A stretch of 64,000 nt of DNA from Mucilaginibacter endophyticus (GCF_003351025.1 NZ_QPCG01000006.1:62001-126000), one strand, 5' to 3'; positions 16,573 through 25,875 are shown, counted from the stretch's first letter. Program-made: numbers and translations. The notes: generated by a model from the sequence alone, not told the origin.

Positions 16573-18363
16573 ATGAAACAATTCTTCAAATTCGTTCTGG
16601 CCACTATTGTAGGGGTAATTATTTCAGGCATAATAATAGGTGTAATAGGAGCTGGCATTATTGTCGGCCTCATCGCATCAGCCGGTAGCGATAAAACGGT
16701 AGATGTTAGTCCCAACTCTATTTTGTACATGTCGCTTAAAAATCAGATAGTTGAACGTACCCCCAACAATCCGCTTGCCGATCTGGACTTTTTAGGATTG
16801 AATGACAATAAATCGATAGGGCTAAATGATATCCTGGCCGATATTAAAAAAGCTAAAACCGATAATAACATAAAAGGCATATACCTGGATGAAAGTTATA
16901 TGACTGCCGGCCAGGCTACTACCGAAGAGATCCGCAACGCGCTTATCGACTTCAAAAAATCGGGCAAATTTATTATTGCCTATGCCGAGGTATATACCCA
17001 GGGCTTTTACTACCTCGCTTCTGTTGCAGATAAGGTTTATATTAACCCCAAAGGTATTTTTGAATTTCATGGATTCAGCTCACAAACTACTTTCCTGAAA
17101 GGAGCTTTGGATAAGCTAGGCATTGAAGCGCAGATCATTAAGGTTGGCACTTATAAAAGCGCTGTAGAGCCTTTGTTCCTGACCAAAATGAGTGATGCCA
17201 ATAAACTTCAGGTAACTTCATATCTGGGTTCATTGTATGATCATTTTTTAACCGGCATCAGCAAAAGCCGCGGTGTTAGCAAAGATTCATTATTTAGCTA
17301 CGCCGATAACATGCGCATCCAGTTCCCCGAAGATGCTTATAAACTGAAACTGGTTGACGGATTGAAATATAAAGACGAGATCCTGGACGACCTGAAAAAA
17401 CGTACCGGTACCGATTTAAAAGACGATTTAAAAAGCGTTGACCTTAAAGACTACGCAAAAAATAAAACCGATGATTCTGACGATAAGGAAGATGATTCAT
17501 CATCAAAAAATCGCATCGCTATAGTGTATGCATCGGGCGATATTACCGGCGGCGAGAGTGACGACAATAACATCGGTTCAGAAACATTATCCAAGGCACT
17601 ACGCAAGGCTCGTTTAGATAACAAAGTAAAAGCTGTGGTACTGCGTGTAAATTCACCGGGCGGCAGCTCATTAGCATCAGATGTGATTTGGCGCGAGGTA
17701 AAACTCATCCATGAAAAGAAACCGATCATTGTCTCGATGGGTGATTACGCGGCATCAGGTGGCTATTACATTTCATGTGCTGCCGATTCAATCATCGCAC
17801 AACCTAACACCATAACCGGCTCTATTGGTATTTTCGCGGTGTTGCCTAACATGCAAAAATTGTTTAATGATAAGCTGGGCGTAACATTTGACGGTGTAAA
17901 AACCGGCAAATATGCCGATCTGGGCGATATCAGTCGCCCGCTGAGCCCGGAAGAGCGTTTGATATTGCAAAACAGTGTAAACCACGGTTATGACGAATTT
18001 ACCAAGGCTGTTGCCGACGGTCGTGGTAAAACACAGGCCTACATCAACAGCATTGGCCAGGGCCGCGTGTGGACAGGCGAACAAGCCCTGAAAATTGGAC
18101 TGGTTGACCGCTTAGGAAATATAAATGACGCTATTGCCTCTGCCGCTAAAAAAGCGAAGATCAAAAACTATAACATTGTAAACTACCCAGAGCAAAAAAG
18201 TATTTTCAGCAAAGTGGGCAGCGGCTTAAGTGCCGAGGTACAAACCCGCATGGTAAAAAATGAGCTTGGCGAAAACTACAGGATTTATCAACAGATAAAA
18301 GGCATCACTCAAATGATGCGCACCCCGCAAGCCCGCCTTCCTTACGACCTTGTGATCAAATAA
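16573..18363 (+). CDS. sppA: Signal peptide peptidase SppA, 67K type
   Basis: This membrane-anchored S49 serine peptidase degrades released signal peptides. The 596-residue tandem-domain form has an N-terminal membrane segment (about 5-37). The catalytic lysine is Lys195 in VGTYKSAVEP, in the first domain, and the nucleophile is Ser395 in GDYAASGGYY, in the second; their 200-residue spacing matches E. coli SppA. A charged linker rich in Asp, Ser and Lys (about 290-312) joins the two S49 domains. A terminator follows at 18394-18419. Confidence 0.96.
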   Translation: MKQFFKFVLATIVGVIISGIIIGVIGAGIIVGLIASAGSDKTVDVSPNSILYMSLKNQIVERTPNNPLADLDFLGLNDNKSIGLNDILADIKKAKTDNNIKGIYLDESYMTAGQATTEEIRNALIDFKKSGKFIIAYAEVYTQGFYYLASVADKVYINPKGIFEFHGFSSQTTFLKGALDKLGIEAQIIKVGTYKSAVEPLFLTKMSDANKLQVTSYLGSLYDHFLTGISKSRGVSKDSLFSYADNMRIQFPEDAYKLKLVDGLKYKDEILDDLKKRTGTDLKDDLKSVDLKDYAKNKTDDSDDKEDDSSSKNRIAIVYASGDITGGESDDNNIGSETLSKALRKARLDNKVKAVVLRVNSPGGSSLASDVIWREVKLIHEKKPIIVSMGDYAASGGYYISCAADSIIAQPNTITGSIGIFAVLPNMQKLFNDKLGVTFDGVKTGKYADLGDISRPLSPEERLILQNSVNHGYDEFTKAVADGRGKTQAYINSIGQGRVWTGEQALKIGLVDRLGNINDAIASAAKKAKIKNYNIVNYPEQKSIFSKVGSGLSAEVQTRMVKNELGENYRIYQQIKGITQMMRTPQARLPYDLVIK

Positions 18364-18393
18364 AATTTCATTAATACATACATTTTGATTGTG

Positions 18394-18424
18394 AAAAGCC
18401 GCCCGTTTGGGTGGCTTTTTTTTA
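18394..18424 (+). terminator. Terminator after sppA
   Basis: 11-bp arms (18394-18404 and 18409-18419, one G.T pair) with a 4-nt loop are followed by a T run. Confidence 0.85.
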
Positions 18425-18471
18425 CTTTTTAGGTGATGGTTAAATATAATCATCACCAACCTATAACCTAT

Positions 18472-18780
18472 ATGGAACTTTATAAAACGGACAAACTAAA
18501 AAACATCATTATACATATTGATGCTTTAGAAGATGATATGGTTGTATTTACAGCAACCGAACTACCAGCGGTAGATTGTGATGCTTTTGTTTATAGATTT
18601 TCAGAAGATGAGCAAGTTTTCACAAAAATTGGAAGTATATATTATTTATTAGAAGTAGACCTGATTAAAGATGTGATTGAAGTCTGGAATGATTACACAC
18701 TAAACGAAAGAGCTTCGCCAGAGGACATCACCGAGGCTGTTATTTATTATGCGGTAAACGATGCGTACAAACAAGAATAA
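18472..18780 (+). CDS. Hypothetical acidic protein
   Basis: I do not recognise this 102-residue protein. The best start is the ATG at 18472 (MELYKTDKLKN); an in-frame ATG 13 codons upstream at 18433 precedes a less protein-like stretch. It is acidic, lacks membrane segments and cysteine pairs, and shows alternating strands in the first half with a helical C-terminus. It is more AT-rich than sppA and is convergent with the ankyrin gene. Confidence 0.65.
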   Translation: MELYKTDKLKNIIIHIDALEDDMVVFTATELPAVDCDAFVYRFSEDEQVFTKIGSIYYLLEVDLIKDVIEVWNDYTLNERASPEDITEAVIYYAVNDAYKQE

Positions 18781-18814
18781 GTTTATTTTGGCGCAAGGTG
18801 CAAGTAAAAGTTAC

Positions 18815-19564
18815 CTACCCCCTCTTCAAATAGGCATTCGGTATATTCTTTGGCGTATAGTCAATTCCGTAAGCATGTTTTATGAGCAGGCTTACCACCT
18901 CCATAATGGTTTGCTCCTTACGATGAAACTGCGGCAATGAACCCATCATGGCGTAACTTATTGGATTTACCGAAGGGATAAACGTTTCCCATTCATATCC
19001 CCTGCCCCAGATCAGACCTTTAACCGTATACAACAGATCGGCTCCGTTTTGCAGCAAAAAATGAAGCATATCAATCGAACTGTTGCCATTTTGATTAACC
19101 GTATGAAAAACAGGCGTATGTCCGCCGAAACCATATTCATCATATGCGGCTTTAGCATTTACATGAGCGCCATGCTGTAGTAGTATTTTGGCGCAGGCAA
19201 GGCTATTGTATTCGGCACAAAAATGCATTAAGGTGCCGCCGGTTAATGGCGTGTAGGTATTATTATATAAAGAGTATGTTTTGTCAACAACTGAAGCATC
19301 CGTACTTAAAGCCTGCGTTAACATCCCTTCATCATGAGCCAAAACCGCCAGCAAGGCCTTGTCTTCGTATTCAAGTCCGGCATCAATAAACGCTCTTACA
19401 CAATCCTTAAACCGGGGGCCGCGGGCATACATTTCAACCATCATGGTAAAAACCGGCATCCCGTCATGAATTTCATTCGGACTGCCGCCTTTATTAAAAT
19501 ACGCTTTGATCTCATCAACTGCATGAGTTTCGGCCGCGTAAAGGATGTCGTTGTAATTGGGCAT
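18815..19564 (-). CDS. Ankyrin-repeat protein
   Basis: This 249-residue soluble protein carries ankyrin-type repeats. The clearest are GGTLMHFCAEYNSLACAKIL-LQHGAHVNAKA (about residues 109-140) and GHTPVFHTVNQNG followed by MLHFLLQNGADLLY. The N-terminal segment (NDILYAAETHAVDEIKAYF-NKGGSPNEI) is a weaker repeat. No signal peptide is visible. Ankyrin proteins bind partner proteins; the partner is unknown. The small secreted protein gene lies 9 bp upstream on the same strand, so the two probably form one unit. Confidence 0.85.
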   Translation of the reverse strand: MPNYNDILYAAETHAVDEIKAYFNKGGSPNEIHDGMPVFTMMVEMYARGPRFKDCVRAFIDAGLEYEDKALLAVLAHDEGMLTQALSTDASVVDKTYSLYNNTYTPLTGGTLMHFCAEYNSLACAKILLQHGAHVNAKAAYDEYGFGGHTPVFHTVNQNGNSSIDMLHFLLQNGADLLYTVKGLIWGRGYEWETFIPSVNPISYAMMGSLPQFHRKEQTIMEVVSLLIKHAYGIDYTPKNIPNAYLKRG

Positions 19565-19573
19565 GGCTTTAAA

Positions 19574-19948
19574 TCATTTAGATTCCATTTTTATTTCGTT
19601 GTTATCGATAGCACCTTCTAAATCTATCACAATTTCTTTAGCCAGATATGCCGGAGCATCGCTTAAATAACCCACGGCATAATATTTACTATGCTGTTTT
19701 ATTATTTTGAGTATACCACCCTTTTGTTTAGAAACAATAGCGGGTAAAGGGTCATCCATTCTTTTATTGTTGCTTATAAATACAAAATTTTTATCCGGTT
19801 TGGCCCCATAAAGCAACTGAATCTTTTGCATCGGATAAATTTTAATGTTTTTATAAACAAGCGTATCATTTTTATAAACGGCATCCTGGGCTAAGGCTAT
19901 GCTGATACCGGAAAATATAAATCCCAGTAAAAAGGCTACTTTTTTCAT
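19574..19948 (-). CDS. Hypothetical secreted protein
   Basis: This 124-residue protein has a clear signal peptide (MKKVAFLLGFIFSGISIALA) and is otherwise unrecognised. The mature part has short beta segments (YKNDTLVYKNIKIYPMQKIQ, NFVFISNN, GGILKIIKQ, YYAVGYL). It is probably periplasmic or surface-exposed. It is the first gene of a two-gene unit with the ankyrin protein. Confidence 0.75.
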   Translation of the reverse strand: MKKVAFLLGFIFSGISIALAQDAVYKNDTLVYKNIKIYPMQKIQLLYGAKPDKNFVFISNNKRMDDPLPAIVSKQKGGILKIIKQHSKYYAVGYLSDAPAYLAKEIVIDLEGAIDNNEIKMESK

Positions 19949-20087
19949 GATTTGTGATTAGACGTTTAGTGTATCTAATATAAGCGAATACTTTCAAAAC
20001 TAATTATGTAACGCTCTCATAAAACAAACCCTCTCCTTAAGCTGTCATTACAATGGCTTTTTGTATTTTTACCGCCTCATTGTATTT

Positions 20088-21761
20088 ATGGAAAACAAAC
20101 CCATAGCCCGCACGCTTCGTTTACTATCGCAACTCATGGAACTCCATGAGGCTAATCCATTTAAGATCAAATCGGTAGCAAACGCGGCCTTTAAGGTTGA
20201 TAAACTTCCCTTTCCTATCGCCGGCAAAAAACTGGACGAACTGGAAAAGATTGATGGCATAGGCAAAAGCATAGCCGGCAAAGTAGCCGAACTACTTGAA
20301 ACCGGCACCATGACCGAACTACAGGACATGTTGGATAAAACGCCGGCCGGTGTGGTTGAAATGATGGGTATCAAAGGTATAGGCCCTAAAAAGGTAGCCA
20401 TTATCTGGAAAGAACTGGGCATTGAAAATACCGGCGAACTTTTTTATGCCTGCAATGAAAACCGCTTGATTGAAGCCAAAGGCTTCGGACTTAAAACGCA
20501 GGAAGAGATCCGTAAGGCTATTGAATTCAGGATGGCGAGCAATGGCAAATTCCTTTTTGCGCAGGTTGAAAAGGAAGCTAATGAGTTGATGGATGAAGTA
20601 AAGGCCATTTTCCCTGATGCGCTGAAACATTTCGCAGGTGAATTCAGGCGTTTAAATGAGATCATTACCGAAATTGTGATTGTAGTTGGCAGTCTTAACC
20701 AGGATTTGGCTTACAACGCGTTGGTAAATTCTACTATTCTTTGCAATGTAAGTCAAAATAAAAATCATATCCAGGGCGAACTGCAAAATGGCTTGCTGGT
20801 TGATATTGTTTGTGTTGATAAAGCGGACTATTATTATGAACTGTTTGTTAATACCGGCACAGATGACCATGTACAGGCTGTTTTTGACAGGATCAACACA
20901 CCGATAGAACAACCTGCGAGTGAGGAGTTGATCTACACCAAAGCCGGTTTAGCCTGGATGCAACCCGAACTACGCGAGGGCACCCTGTTTATTGAAAAAG
21001 CCGAAAAGAACGAACTGCCAACGCTGATTAACTGGCATGATCTGAAAGGCACGCTCCATAACCACAGTACCTGGAGCGATGGGGTAAACACTATTGAAGA
21101 AATGGCGCTTTACTGCCGGGATACCCTGAAACTGGAATACCTGGGCATGTGCGATCACAGCAAAAGCGCCTTTTACGCTAAAGGACTGAGCATTGAACGG
21201 GTATTACAGCAACATGACGAAATAGATGCCCTGAATAAAAATATCGACGGCTTTCATATTTTTAAAGGTATTGAGTCGGACATTTTGTATGATGGTTCGC
21301 TTGATTATCCTGATGAGATCCTGCAAAAATTTGATTTCATTGTAGCCTCTGTGCACTCAATCCTTAAAATGGACGAGGAAAAGGCAACTTCAAGGCTGAT
21401 CACCGCAATCGAGAATCCGTATACAACCATATTGGGGCACCCTACCGGCAGGCTTTTATTAAGTCGTGGCGGTTATCCTATCAATTATAAAAAAGTGATA
21501 GACGCATGTGCTGCCAACAACGTAGTTATTGAGATCAATGCCAACCCGTTGCGTCTTGACCTCGACTGGCGCTGGCATCAATATGCTTTAGATAAAGGTG
21601 TTATGCTTTCCATAAACCCTGATGCCCACCGCATTGAAGGTTTTACAGATATGCATTACGGCATCCTTGCAGCACGTAAAGGCGGCTTATATAAGGAGAT
21701 GTGCATGAATGCTATGTCGCTGGATGAAATTACAAAAGCGTTTGCGGCTAAAAGAGGTTAG
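20088..21761 (+). CDS. polX: PolX-family protein (Pol X fold plus PHP domain)
   Basis: The domain order is that of bacterial PolX: an N-terminal 8-kDa-like domain and helix-hairpin-helix motifs (IDGIGKSIAGKV, IKGIGPKKVA), a polymerase-like middle, and a C-terminal PHP phosphoesterase domain (LHNHSTWSDGVN, GMCDHSKSAF, SINPDAHRIEG), which gives 3'-5' exonuclease or AP-endonuclease activity in known PolX. The polymerase motif usually read as GS-x-RR..GDID is FAGEFRR..TEIV here, so two catalytic aspartates are Glu195 and Val197. DNA synthesis is therefore doubtful, while the PHP domain looks intact. Start chosen at MENKPIARTLR (20088), giving 557 residues. Confidence 0.88.
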   Translation: MENKPIARTLRLLSQLMELHEANPFKIKSVANAAFKVDKLPFPIAGKKLDELEKIDGIGKSIAGKVAELLETGTMTELQDMLDKTPAGVVEMMGIKGIGPKKVAIIWKELGIENTGELFYACNENRLIEAKGFGLKTQEEIRKAIEFRMASNGKFLFAQVEKEANELMDEVKAIFPDALKHFAGEFRRLNEIITEIVIVVGSLNQDLAYNALVNSTILCNVSQNKNHIQGELQNGLLVDIVCVDKADYYYELFVNTGTDDHVQAVFDRINTPIEQPASEELIYTKAGLAWMQPELREGTLFIEKAEKNELPTLINWHDLKGTLHNHSTWSDGVNTIEEMALYCRDTLKLEYLGMCDHSKSAFYAKGLSIERVLQQHDEIDALNKNIDGFHIFKGIESDILYDGSLDYPDEILQKFDFIVASVHSILKMDEEKATSRLITAIENPYTTILGHPTGRLLLSRGGYPINYKKVIDACAANNVVIEINANPLRLDLDWRWHQYALDKGVMLSINPDAHRIEGFTDMHYGILAARKGGLYKEMCMNAMSLDEITKAFAAKRG

Positions 21762-21807
21762 TGATTAGAGATAGGAGATTAGTTTTCGAGGTATATAGCC
21801 GATAAAA

Positions 21808-21840
21808 CAATGACCTAATGACGCAATGAAATAATGACTA
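21808..21840. repeat. AATGA-rich repeat upstream of hldA
   Basis: Tandem words such as AATGACCTAATGACGCAATGA precede the gene. A similar string is at 22881-22915, just before gmhA. Confidence 0.55.
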
Positions 21841-21848
21841 AAAATTAA

Positions 21849-22844
21849 ATGAACCACCTAAAAGACAAAGTACAATCCATACAGGCAGCTGCACACAAAC
21901 CGGCAATACTGGTTATTGGCGACCTTATGGTTGATCATTATATATGGGGCAATGCTACCCGCCTTTCGCCCGAGGCACCTGTACCTATTGTAAACGTAAA
22001 AAACGAAACTACTACATTGGGTGGTGCCGGCAACGTGGTTCAAAACCTGGTATCATTAGGGGCTAAGGTTATTGTTGCAGGGGTAATTGGCAATGATCAG
22101 GCAGCAGGCGAATTAATCAAGATACTGACAGATGAAGGTGTTGAAACGGACACCATTATAAAGGATAACGACAGGCCAACTACAGTTAAAACCCGTGTTG
22201 TTGTCGGCAGCCATCAACTGGTACGGGTTGACCGTGAAGTTACCGACGAAGTATCGGAACCGATTGCCAATGAGCTCATCAGCAAATTAAACAGCCATAT
22301 TGATGGTGCTGATATGGTTCTTTTATCTGATTATAACAAAGGCTTGTTTTCGCCGTTTTTAACGCAAGGCATTATAAAGGCCGCGAATGCTAAAGGCAAA
22401 AAAGTGATCATCGACCCTAAAGGGCTTAATTACGAAAAATATAAGGGTGCTTTTATCATCAAACCTAACCGCAAGGAACTGTCTGAAGCCGCTAAAACCG
22501 AGAAGATCAACTCGATAGAAAGCCTACAGCATGCAGGGCAGGTTATTTTTGAGCAAACGGGTACGCAATACATTGTAGTTACTTTGTCTGAAGAGGGCAT
22601 GGTAATACTAAGTGAGCAGGATCATAAAAGCTTACCGGTAAAAGCAACCGAAGTTTTTGATGTAACCGGTGCCGGCGATACTGTATTAGCAACAATGGCT
22701 TACTTTATGGCCGGTGGCTTAAGCATTGAAGACTCATGCGAACTGGCCAACCATGCCGCCGCCATAGTGATCCGCAGGGTAGGCAGTGCCACAACTACTG
22801 TAGATGAGATAGTTGAAGATATATTAAAGTCAGCAGCTAATTGA
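21849..22844 (+). CDS. hldA: D-glycero-beta-D-manno-heptose-7-phosphate kinase
   Basis: This 331-residue PfkB-family sugar kinase is the RfaE1/HldA half of the bifunctional HldE found in enterics. Features are DLMVDHYIWG near the N-terminus, RLSPEAPVPIV, the GG-rich substrate lid TTLGGAGNVVQNL, IDPKGLNYEKY, and the PfkB signature DVTGAGDTVLATM with the catalytic Asp. It phosphorylates heptose 7-phosphate at C1 for ADP-heptose synthesis. The adenylyltransferase half is a separate gene at 23564. gmhA follows in the same direction, 68 bp downstream. Confidence 0.93.
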   Translation: MNHLKDKVQSIQAAAHKPAILVIGDLMVDHYIWGNATRLSPEAPVPIVNVKNETTTLGGAGNVVQNLVSLGAKVIVAGVIGNDQAAGELIKILTDEGVETDTIIKDNDRPTTVKTRVVVGSHQLVRVDREVTDEVSEPIANELISKLNSHIDGADMVLLSDYNKGLFSPFLTQGIIKAANAKGKKVIIDPKGLNYEKYKGAFIIKPNRKELSEAAKTEKINSIESLQHAGQVIFEQTGTQYIVVTLSEEGMVILSEQDHKSLPVKATEVFDVTGAGDTVLATMAYFMAGGLSIEDSCELANHAAAIVIRRVGSATTTVDEIVEDILKSAAN

Positions 22845-22912
22845 GGTTAAAGGGAAAAGGTCAAAGGCGAAAGGTCAGAAAAAATGACCAAATGACCTAA
22901 TGAAATAAATTA

Positions 22913-23482
22913 ATGAACAAAATTCAAATATTAAACGAACTTAAAGATCATCAGGATACCCTGCAAAAGGTAATTGATACCCTTAGCGGCGATATTGAGG
23001 CAGCCTGTGAAATGATCACATCAACCATAAAAAGCGGCAACAAGGTACTACTGGCCGGCAATGGCGGCAGTGCTGCCGATGCCCAGCATATTGCAGCCGA
23101 ACTTAGCGGTCGTTTTGTAAAAGACCGTAAACCTTTGCCTGGCATTGCTTTAACAGTTGATACTTCGGCACTTACTTCTATTGCCAATGACTATGGTTAT
23201 GAGCACGTGTTTTCGCGTCAGGTAGAGGCATTTGGCAAACCGGGCGATTTATTCATCGGTATTTCAACCAGTGGTAACAGTCCGGGGATATTGGCGGCGT
23301 TTGAATCAGCTAAAAAACTGGAGCTTAAAACCTTAGGCCTTTCGGGCAGGGATGGCGGTAAAATGAATGGCCTTTGCCAATTGAATGTTATTGTGCCGTC
23401 AAACATCACCGCGCGCATCCAGGAAATGCATATTCTTATTGGGCATATCCTGTGTACTGCCGTGGATAATCTTTTTGAATAA
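22913..23482 (+). CDS. gmhA: Sedoheptulose 7-phosphate isomerase
   Basis: GmhA turns sedoheptulose 7-phosphate into D-glycero-D-manno-heptose 7-phosphate, the first step of ADP-heptose synthesis. The 189-residue SIS-domain protein has LLAGNGGSAADAQHIAAELSG (shown in two parts: LLAGNGGSAAD and AQHIAAELSGRF), GISTSGNSPGI, and the C-terminal ARIQEMHILIGHI helix carrying active-site residues. The position between hldA and hldC supports the role. Confidence 0.94.
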   Translation: MNKIQILNELKDHQDTLQKVIDTLSGDIEAACEMITSTIKSGNKVLLAGNGGSAADAQHIAAELSGRFVKDRKPLPGIALTVDTSALTSIANDYGYEHVFSRQVEAFGKPGDLFIGISTSGNSPGILAAFESAKKLELKTLGLSGRDGGKMNGLCQLNVIVPSNITARIQEMHILIGHILCTAVDNLFE

Positions 23483-23488
23483 CAGTAG

Positions 23489-23546
23489 GTAGAGGCGCGT
23501 CACATGCGTCTTTTTAAATGATAAAACGAAGACGCATCTGATGCGT
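23489..23546. repeat. Imperfect inverted repeat (R7) between gmhA and hldC
   Basis: A 24-bp imperfect arm (from 23489) pairs with AAGACGCATCTGATGCGTCT (23529-23548 region). The right arm is itself a palindrome, AGACGCATC-TGATGCGTCT. It could be a weak attenuator inside the operon. Confidence 0.6.
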
Positions 23547-23563
23547 CTCCACAGGAAAACTAA

Positions 23564-24067
23564 ATGAGAACAGGTTTCGAAAAAACACTTCTTGATAAAA
23601 TAACTGATCAACCATCGTTGCAGTCCCAAATCAAAAACTGGCAAGCCGAAGGTAAAAAAGTGGTGTTTACCAATGGCGTGTTTGACCTGTTGCACATTGG
23701 GCACCTCACCTACCTGGCCAAAGCAGCCGAACTTGGCGATAAGCTGGTGATTGGTCTCAATGCCGATAGCTCGGTAAGACGTATCAAAGGCCCAACCCGC
23801 CCGGTAAACGATCAAAATAGCCGTGCCGCATTATTGGCAGCCCTATTTTTTGTGGATGCCATTGTTGTTTTTGAAGAAGATACACCGCTTAACCTGATCA
23901 GTTCGCTCCTGCCCGATATCCTGGTAAAAGGCGCGGATTACGCGGTTGAGAACATTGTAGGCGCCAAAGAAGTGATAGCCAACGGAGGCGAGGTTAAAAC
24001 TATTAATTTTGTTGAGGGATATTCGTCAACCTCGATAATCGAAAAAATCAGGAACCAGATTTCCTGA
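23564..24067 (+). CDS. hldC: D-glycero-beta-D-manno-heptose 1-phosphate adenylyltransferase
   Basis: This is the RfaE2/HldC nucleotidyltransferase, which makes ADP-heptose from heptose 1-phosphate and ATP. The 167-residue protein has the cytidylyltransferase-fold motif GVFDLLHIGHL with the HxGH signature, GLNADSSVRRIKG, and the C-terminal GYSSTSIIEKI. Kinase and transferase are separate genes here. The heptosyltransferase gene begins 14 bp downstream. Confidence 0.94.
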   Translation: MRTGFEKTLLDKITDQPSLQSQIKNWQAEGKKVVFTNGVFDLLHIGHLTYLAKAAELGDKLVIGLNADSSVRRIKGPTRPVNDQNSRAALLAALFFVDAIVVFEEDTPLNLISSLLPDILVKGADYAVENIVGAKEVIANGGEVKTINFVEGYSSTSIIEKIRNQIS

Positions 24068-24081
24068 GCCCAAATAACAAC

Positions 24082-25047
24082 ATGAAGATACTGGTGATCC
24101 GCTTTAGCTCGATGGGTGATATAATATATACCACACCTGTTGTACGCTGTCTAAAAAAGCAGGTCCCCAATGCCGAGGTCCACTTTTTAACAAAACCAGC
24201 CTTCAAATACATTTACGATAATAATCCTTACGTTGATAAACTACTGTTACTAAAACCTTCCTTAACAGATACGATCAACGAGATAAAAGCCGAAAAGTAC
24301 GATCAGATCATCGATCTGCATAATAACCTTCGCACCAGTATCATTAAGCTGCGTACAGGGGTTAAGGCATCAACCTATAAAAAACAACCTATCCTCAAAT
24401 GGCTGAGTTTAAAGCTGAAGCGCAACCTGGTAAGCAAGGATCATTTGGTTGACAGGTATTTAAAAGCTGTTAAATTCTTAGGCGTAGTTAATGATGATAA
24501 TCCTATCGACTACTATATCAAAGCCGAGCATGATATAACCAGACTGCTCCCCCTAAGTCATCATAGCGGATACGTAGCATTTGTAATTGGCGCAACACAT
24601 TTCACCAAGCGCATGCCCAATTACAAGATCATCAGCATTTGTAAACAGCTTCAGTTGCCTGTTTTATTGCTGGGTGGCAATGATGTAAAAGCCAATGGCG
24701 ATGAAATTGCCGAGGCAGCAGGCACCTCCGTTTATAACGCGTGTGGCATTACCTCCCTTGATGAATCCGTTTACCTGGTATCGAAAGCTAAAAATGTAAT
24801 AGGTTTTGATACCGGTCTCACTCACATTGCCGAGGCTTTTAACGTGCCAATAGCATCTGTATGGGGCGGTACCACGCCCGATCTGCTGGGCGTTTGGCCT
24901 TATAAAGTAAAAGAAGTATTGGTTGCAGGCGTTGATCTATCCTGTCGCCCCTGTTCAAAATTCGGTCTTGAGAAATGCCCGCTTGGGCACTTTAAGTGTA
25001 TGAACGATATGCCTGAGGCAGATATCGTAAATTTCTCCAATCGATAA
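24082..25047 (+). CDS. Glycosyltransferase family 9 (LPS heptosyltransferase type)
   Basis: The 321-residue protein has the GT9 layout: KILVIRFSSMGDIIYTTPVV at the N-terminus, the DLHNNLRT segment, and the C-terminal donor-binding part GFDTGLTHIAEAFNVP followed by SVWGGTTPDLLG. Members move ADP-heptose onto lipid A core. The tight link to gmhA, hldA and hldC supports a heptosyltransferase. The phosphatase GmhB needed to complete ADP-heptose is not in the window. Confidence 0.9.
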   Translation: MKILVIRFSSMGDIIYTTPVVRCLKKQVPNAEVHFLTKPAFKYIYDNNPYVDKLLLLKPSLTDTINEIKAEKYDQIIDLHNNLRTSIIKLRTGVKASTYKKQPILKWLSLKLKRNLVSKDHLVDRYLKAVKFLGVVNDDNPIDYYIKAEHDITRLLPLSHHSGYVAFVIGATHFTKRMPNYKIISICKQLQLPVLLLGGNDVKANGDEIAEAAGTSVYNACGITSLDESVYLVSKAKNVIGFDTGLTHIAEAFNVPIASVWGGTTPDLLGVWPYKVKEVLVAGVDLSCRPCSKFGLEKCPLGHFKCMNDMPEADIVNFSNR

Positions 25048-25147
25048 CACAACATCGTAAAACATTGCGTAAGTAATACTTACAAGCACACTACTGTTAA
25101 TATCCCACAAAAAATACCAGATACACTTTATACTAAGTGTATTTGTG

Positions 25148-25155
25148 TAGCTTTG
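25148..25155 (+). promoter_or_regulatory. -7 element of the barrel protein gene
   Basis: TAGCTTTG fits TAnnTTTG and lies 26 bp before the ATG. The -33 TTG is not evident. Confidence 0.4.
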
Positions 25156-25180
25156 TGAATTAACTTAAAATCCTTACACC

Positions 25181-25801
25181 ATGAAAAAAACCTTACTAAG
25201 CCTGTGCCTTTTAATGGCATCTTTTGCCGCGTTTGCTCAATTACCAACCTTTGGTGTTAAAGGTGGCGTAAACTTCGCTACTTTACATGCAACAGTTGAT
25301 GGATTTAGTGGCTCCGGCAATTCCGGCAGCTTAACCTCATTCAATGTAGGCGCTTTTGTCGACTTTAAATTTGGCAACTTATCATTGCAACCGGCCCTGA
25401 ACTTTACCGGTAAAGGCGGTTCGTCAAGCTTCGCTGTCGACGATGAAGCAAGCTCAAACAGCAAAGTAAAACTTTACTACTTGCAGGTACCTGTAAACGT
25501 TGTTTATCATGTTCCTGCTGTTGTTGGCGACTTTTATTTTGGTGCCGGCCCGTACCTTGGCATGGGTATTTCAGGAAAAGCAAAAGATGATAGCGGCAAC
25601 TCTGAAGACATTAAATTTGGCAGCAGCCAGGATCAGATCAAAAGAACCGATGCCGGTTTAGACGCTATTGTTGGCTTTAAATTCAAAACCGGGTTCCTTA
25701 TCAATGCCAATTATGACTGGGGATTAACCAATATTACCAATGTTAATGGTATTAAACTTACAAACCGCGTTTTCGGCGTTTCAGTTGGTTACGCGTTCTA
25801 A
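25181..25801 (+). CDS. Outer-membrane beta-barrel protein (PorT-like)
   Basis: A 206-residue secreted protein with signal peptide MKKTLLSLCLLMASFAAFAQ. The mature chain opens with FGVKGGVNFATL, alternates hydrophobic and polar residues through about eight strands (FKFGNLSLQPALNFTGKGG, VKLYYLQVPVNVVYH, DFYFGAGPYLGMGI) and ends in the aromatic FGVSVGYAF typical of barrels. It fits the small PorT/OmpW-like family of Bacteroidota; the function is unknown. It has its own terminator. Confidence 0.88.
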   Translation: MKKTLLSLCLLMASFAAFAQLPTFGVKGGVNFATLHATVDGFSGSGNSGSLTSFNVGAFVDFKFGNLSLQPALNFTGKGGSSSFAVDDEASSNSKVKLYYLQVPVNVVYHVPAVVGDFYFGAGPYLGMGISGKAKDDSGNSEDIKFGSSQDQIKRTDAGLDAIVGFKFKTGFLINANYDWGLTNITNVNGIKLTNRVFGVSVGYAF

Positions 25802-25841
25802 TTAAAACAGGGAAAAAAGGGGCTTTTTGTCCATCTCTTTT

Positions 25842-25875
25842 AAAAAGGAGAAGCTTTCGCTTCTCCTTTTTTTAT
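25842..25875 (+). terminator. Terminator after barrel protein
   Basis: Perfect 13-bp arms (25842-25854 and 25859-25871), a 4-nt loop and a T run. Confidence 0.9.
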
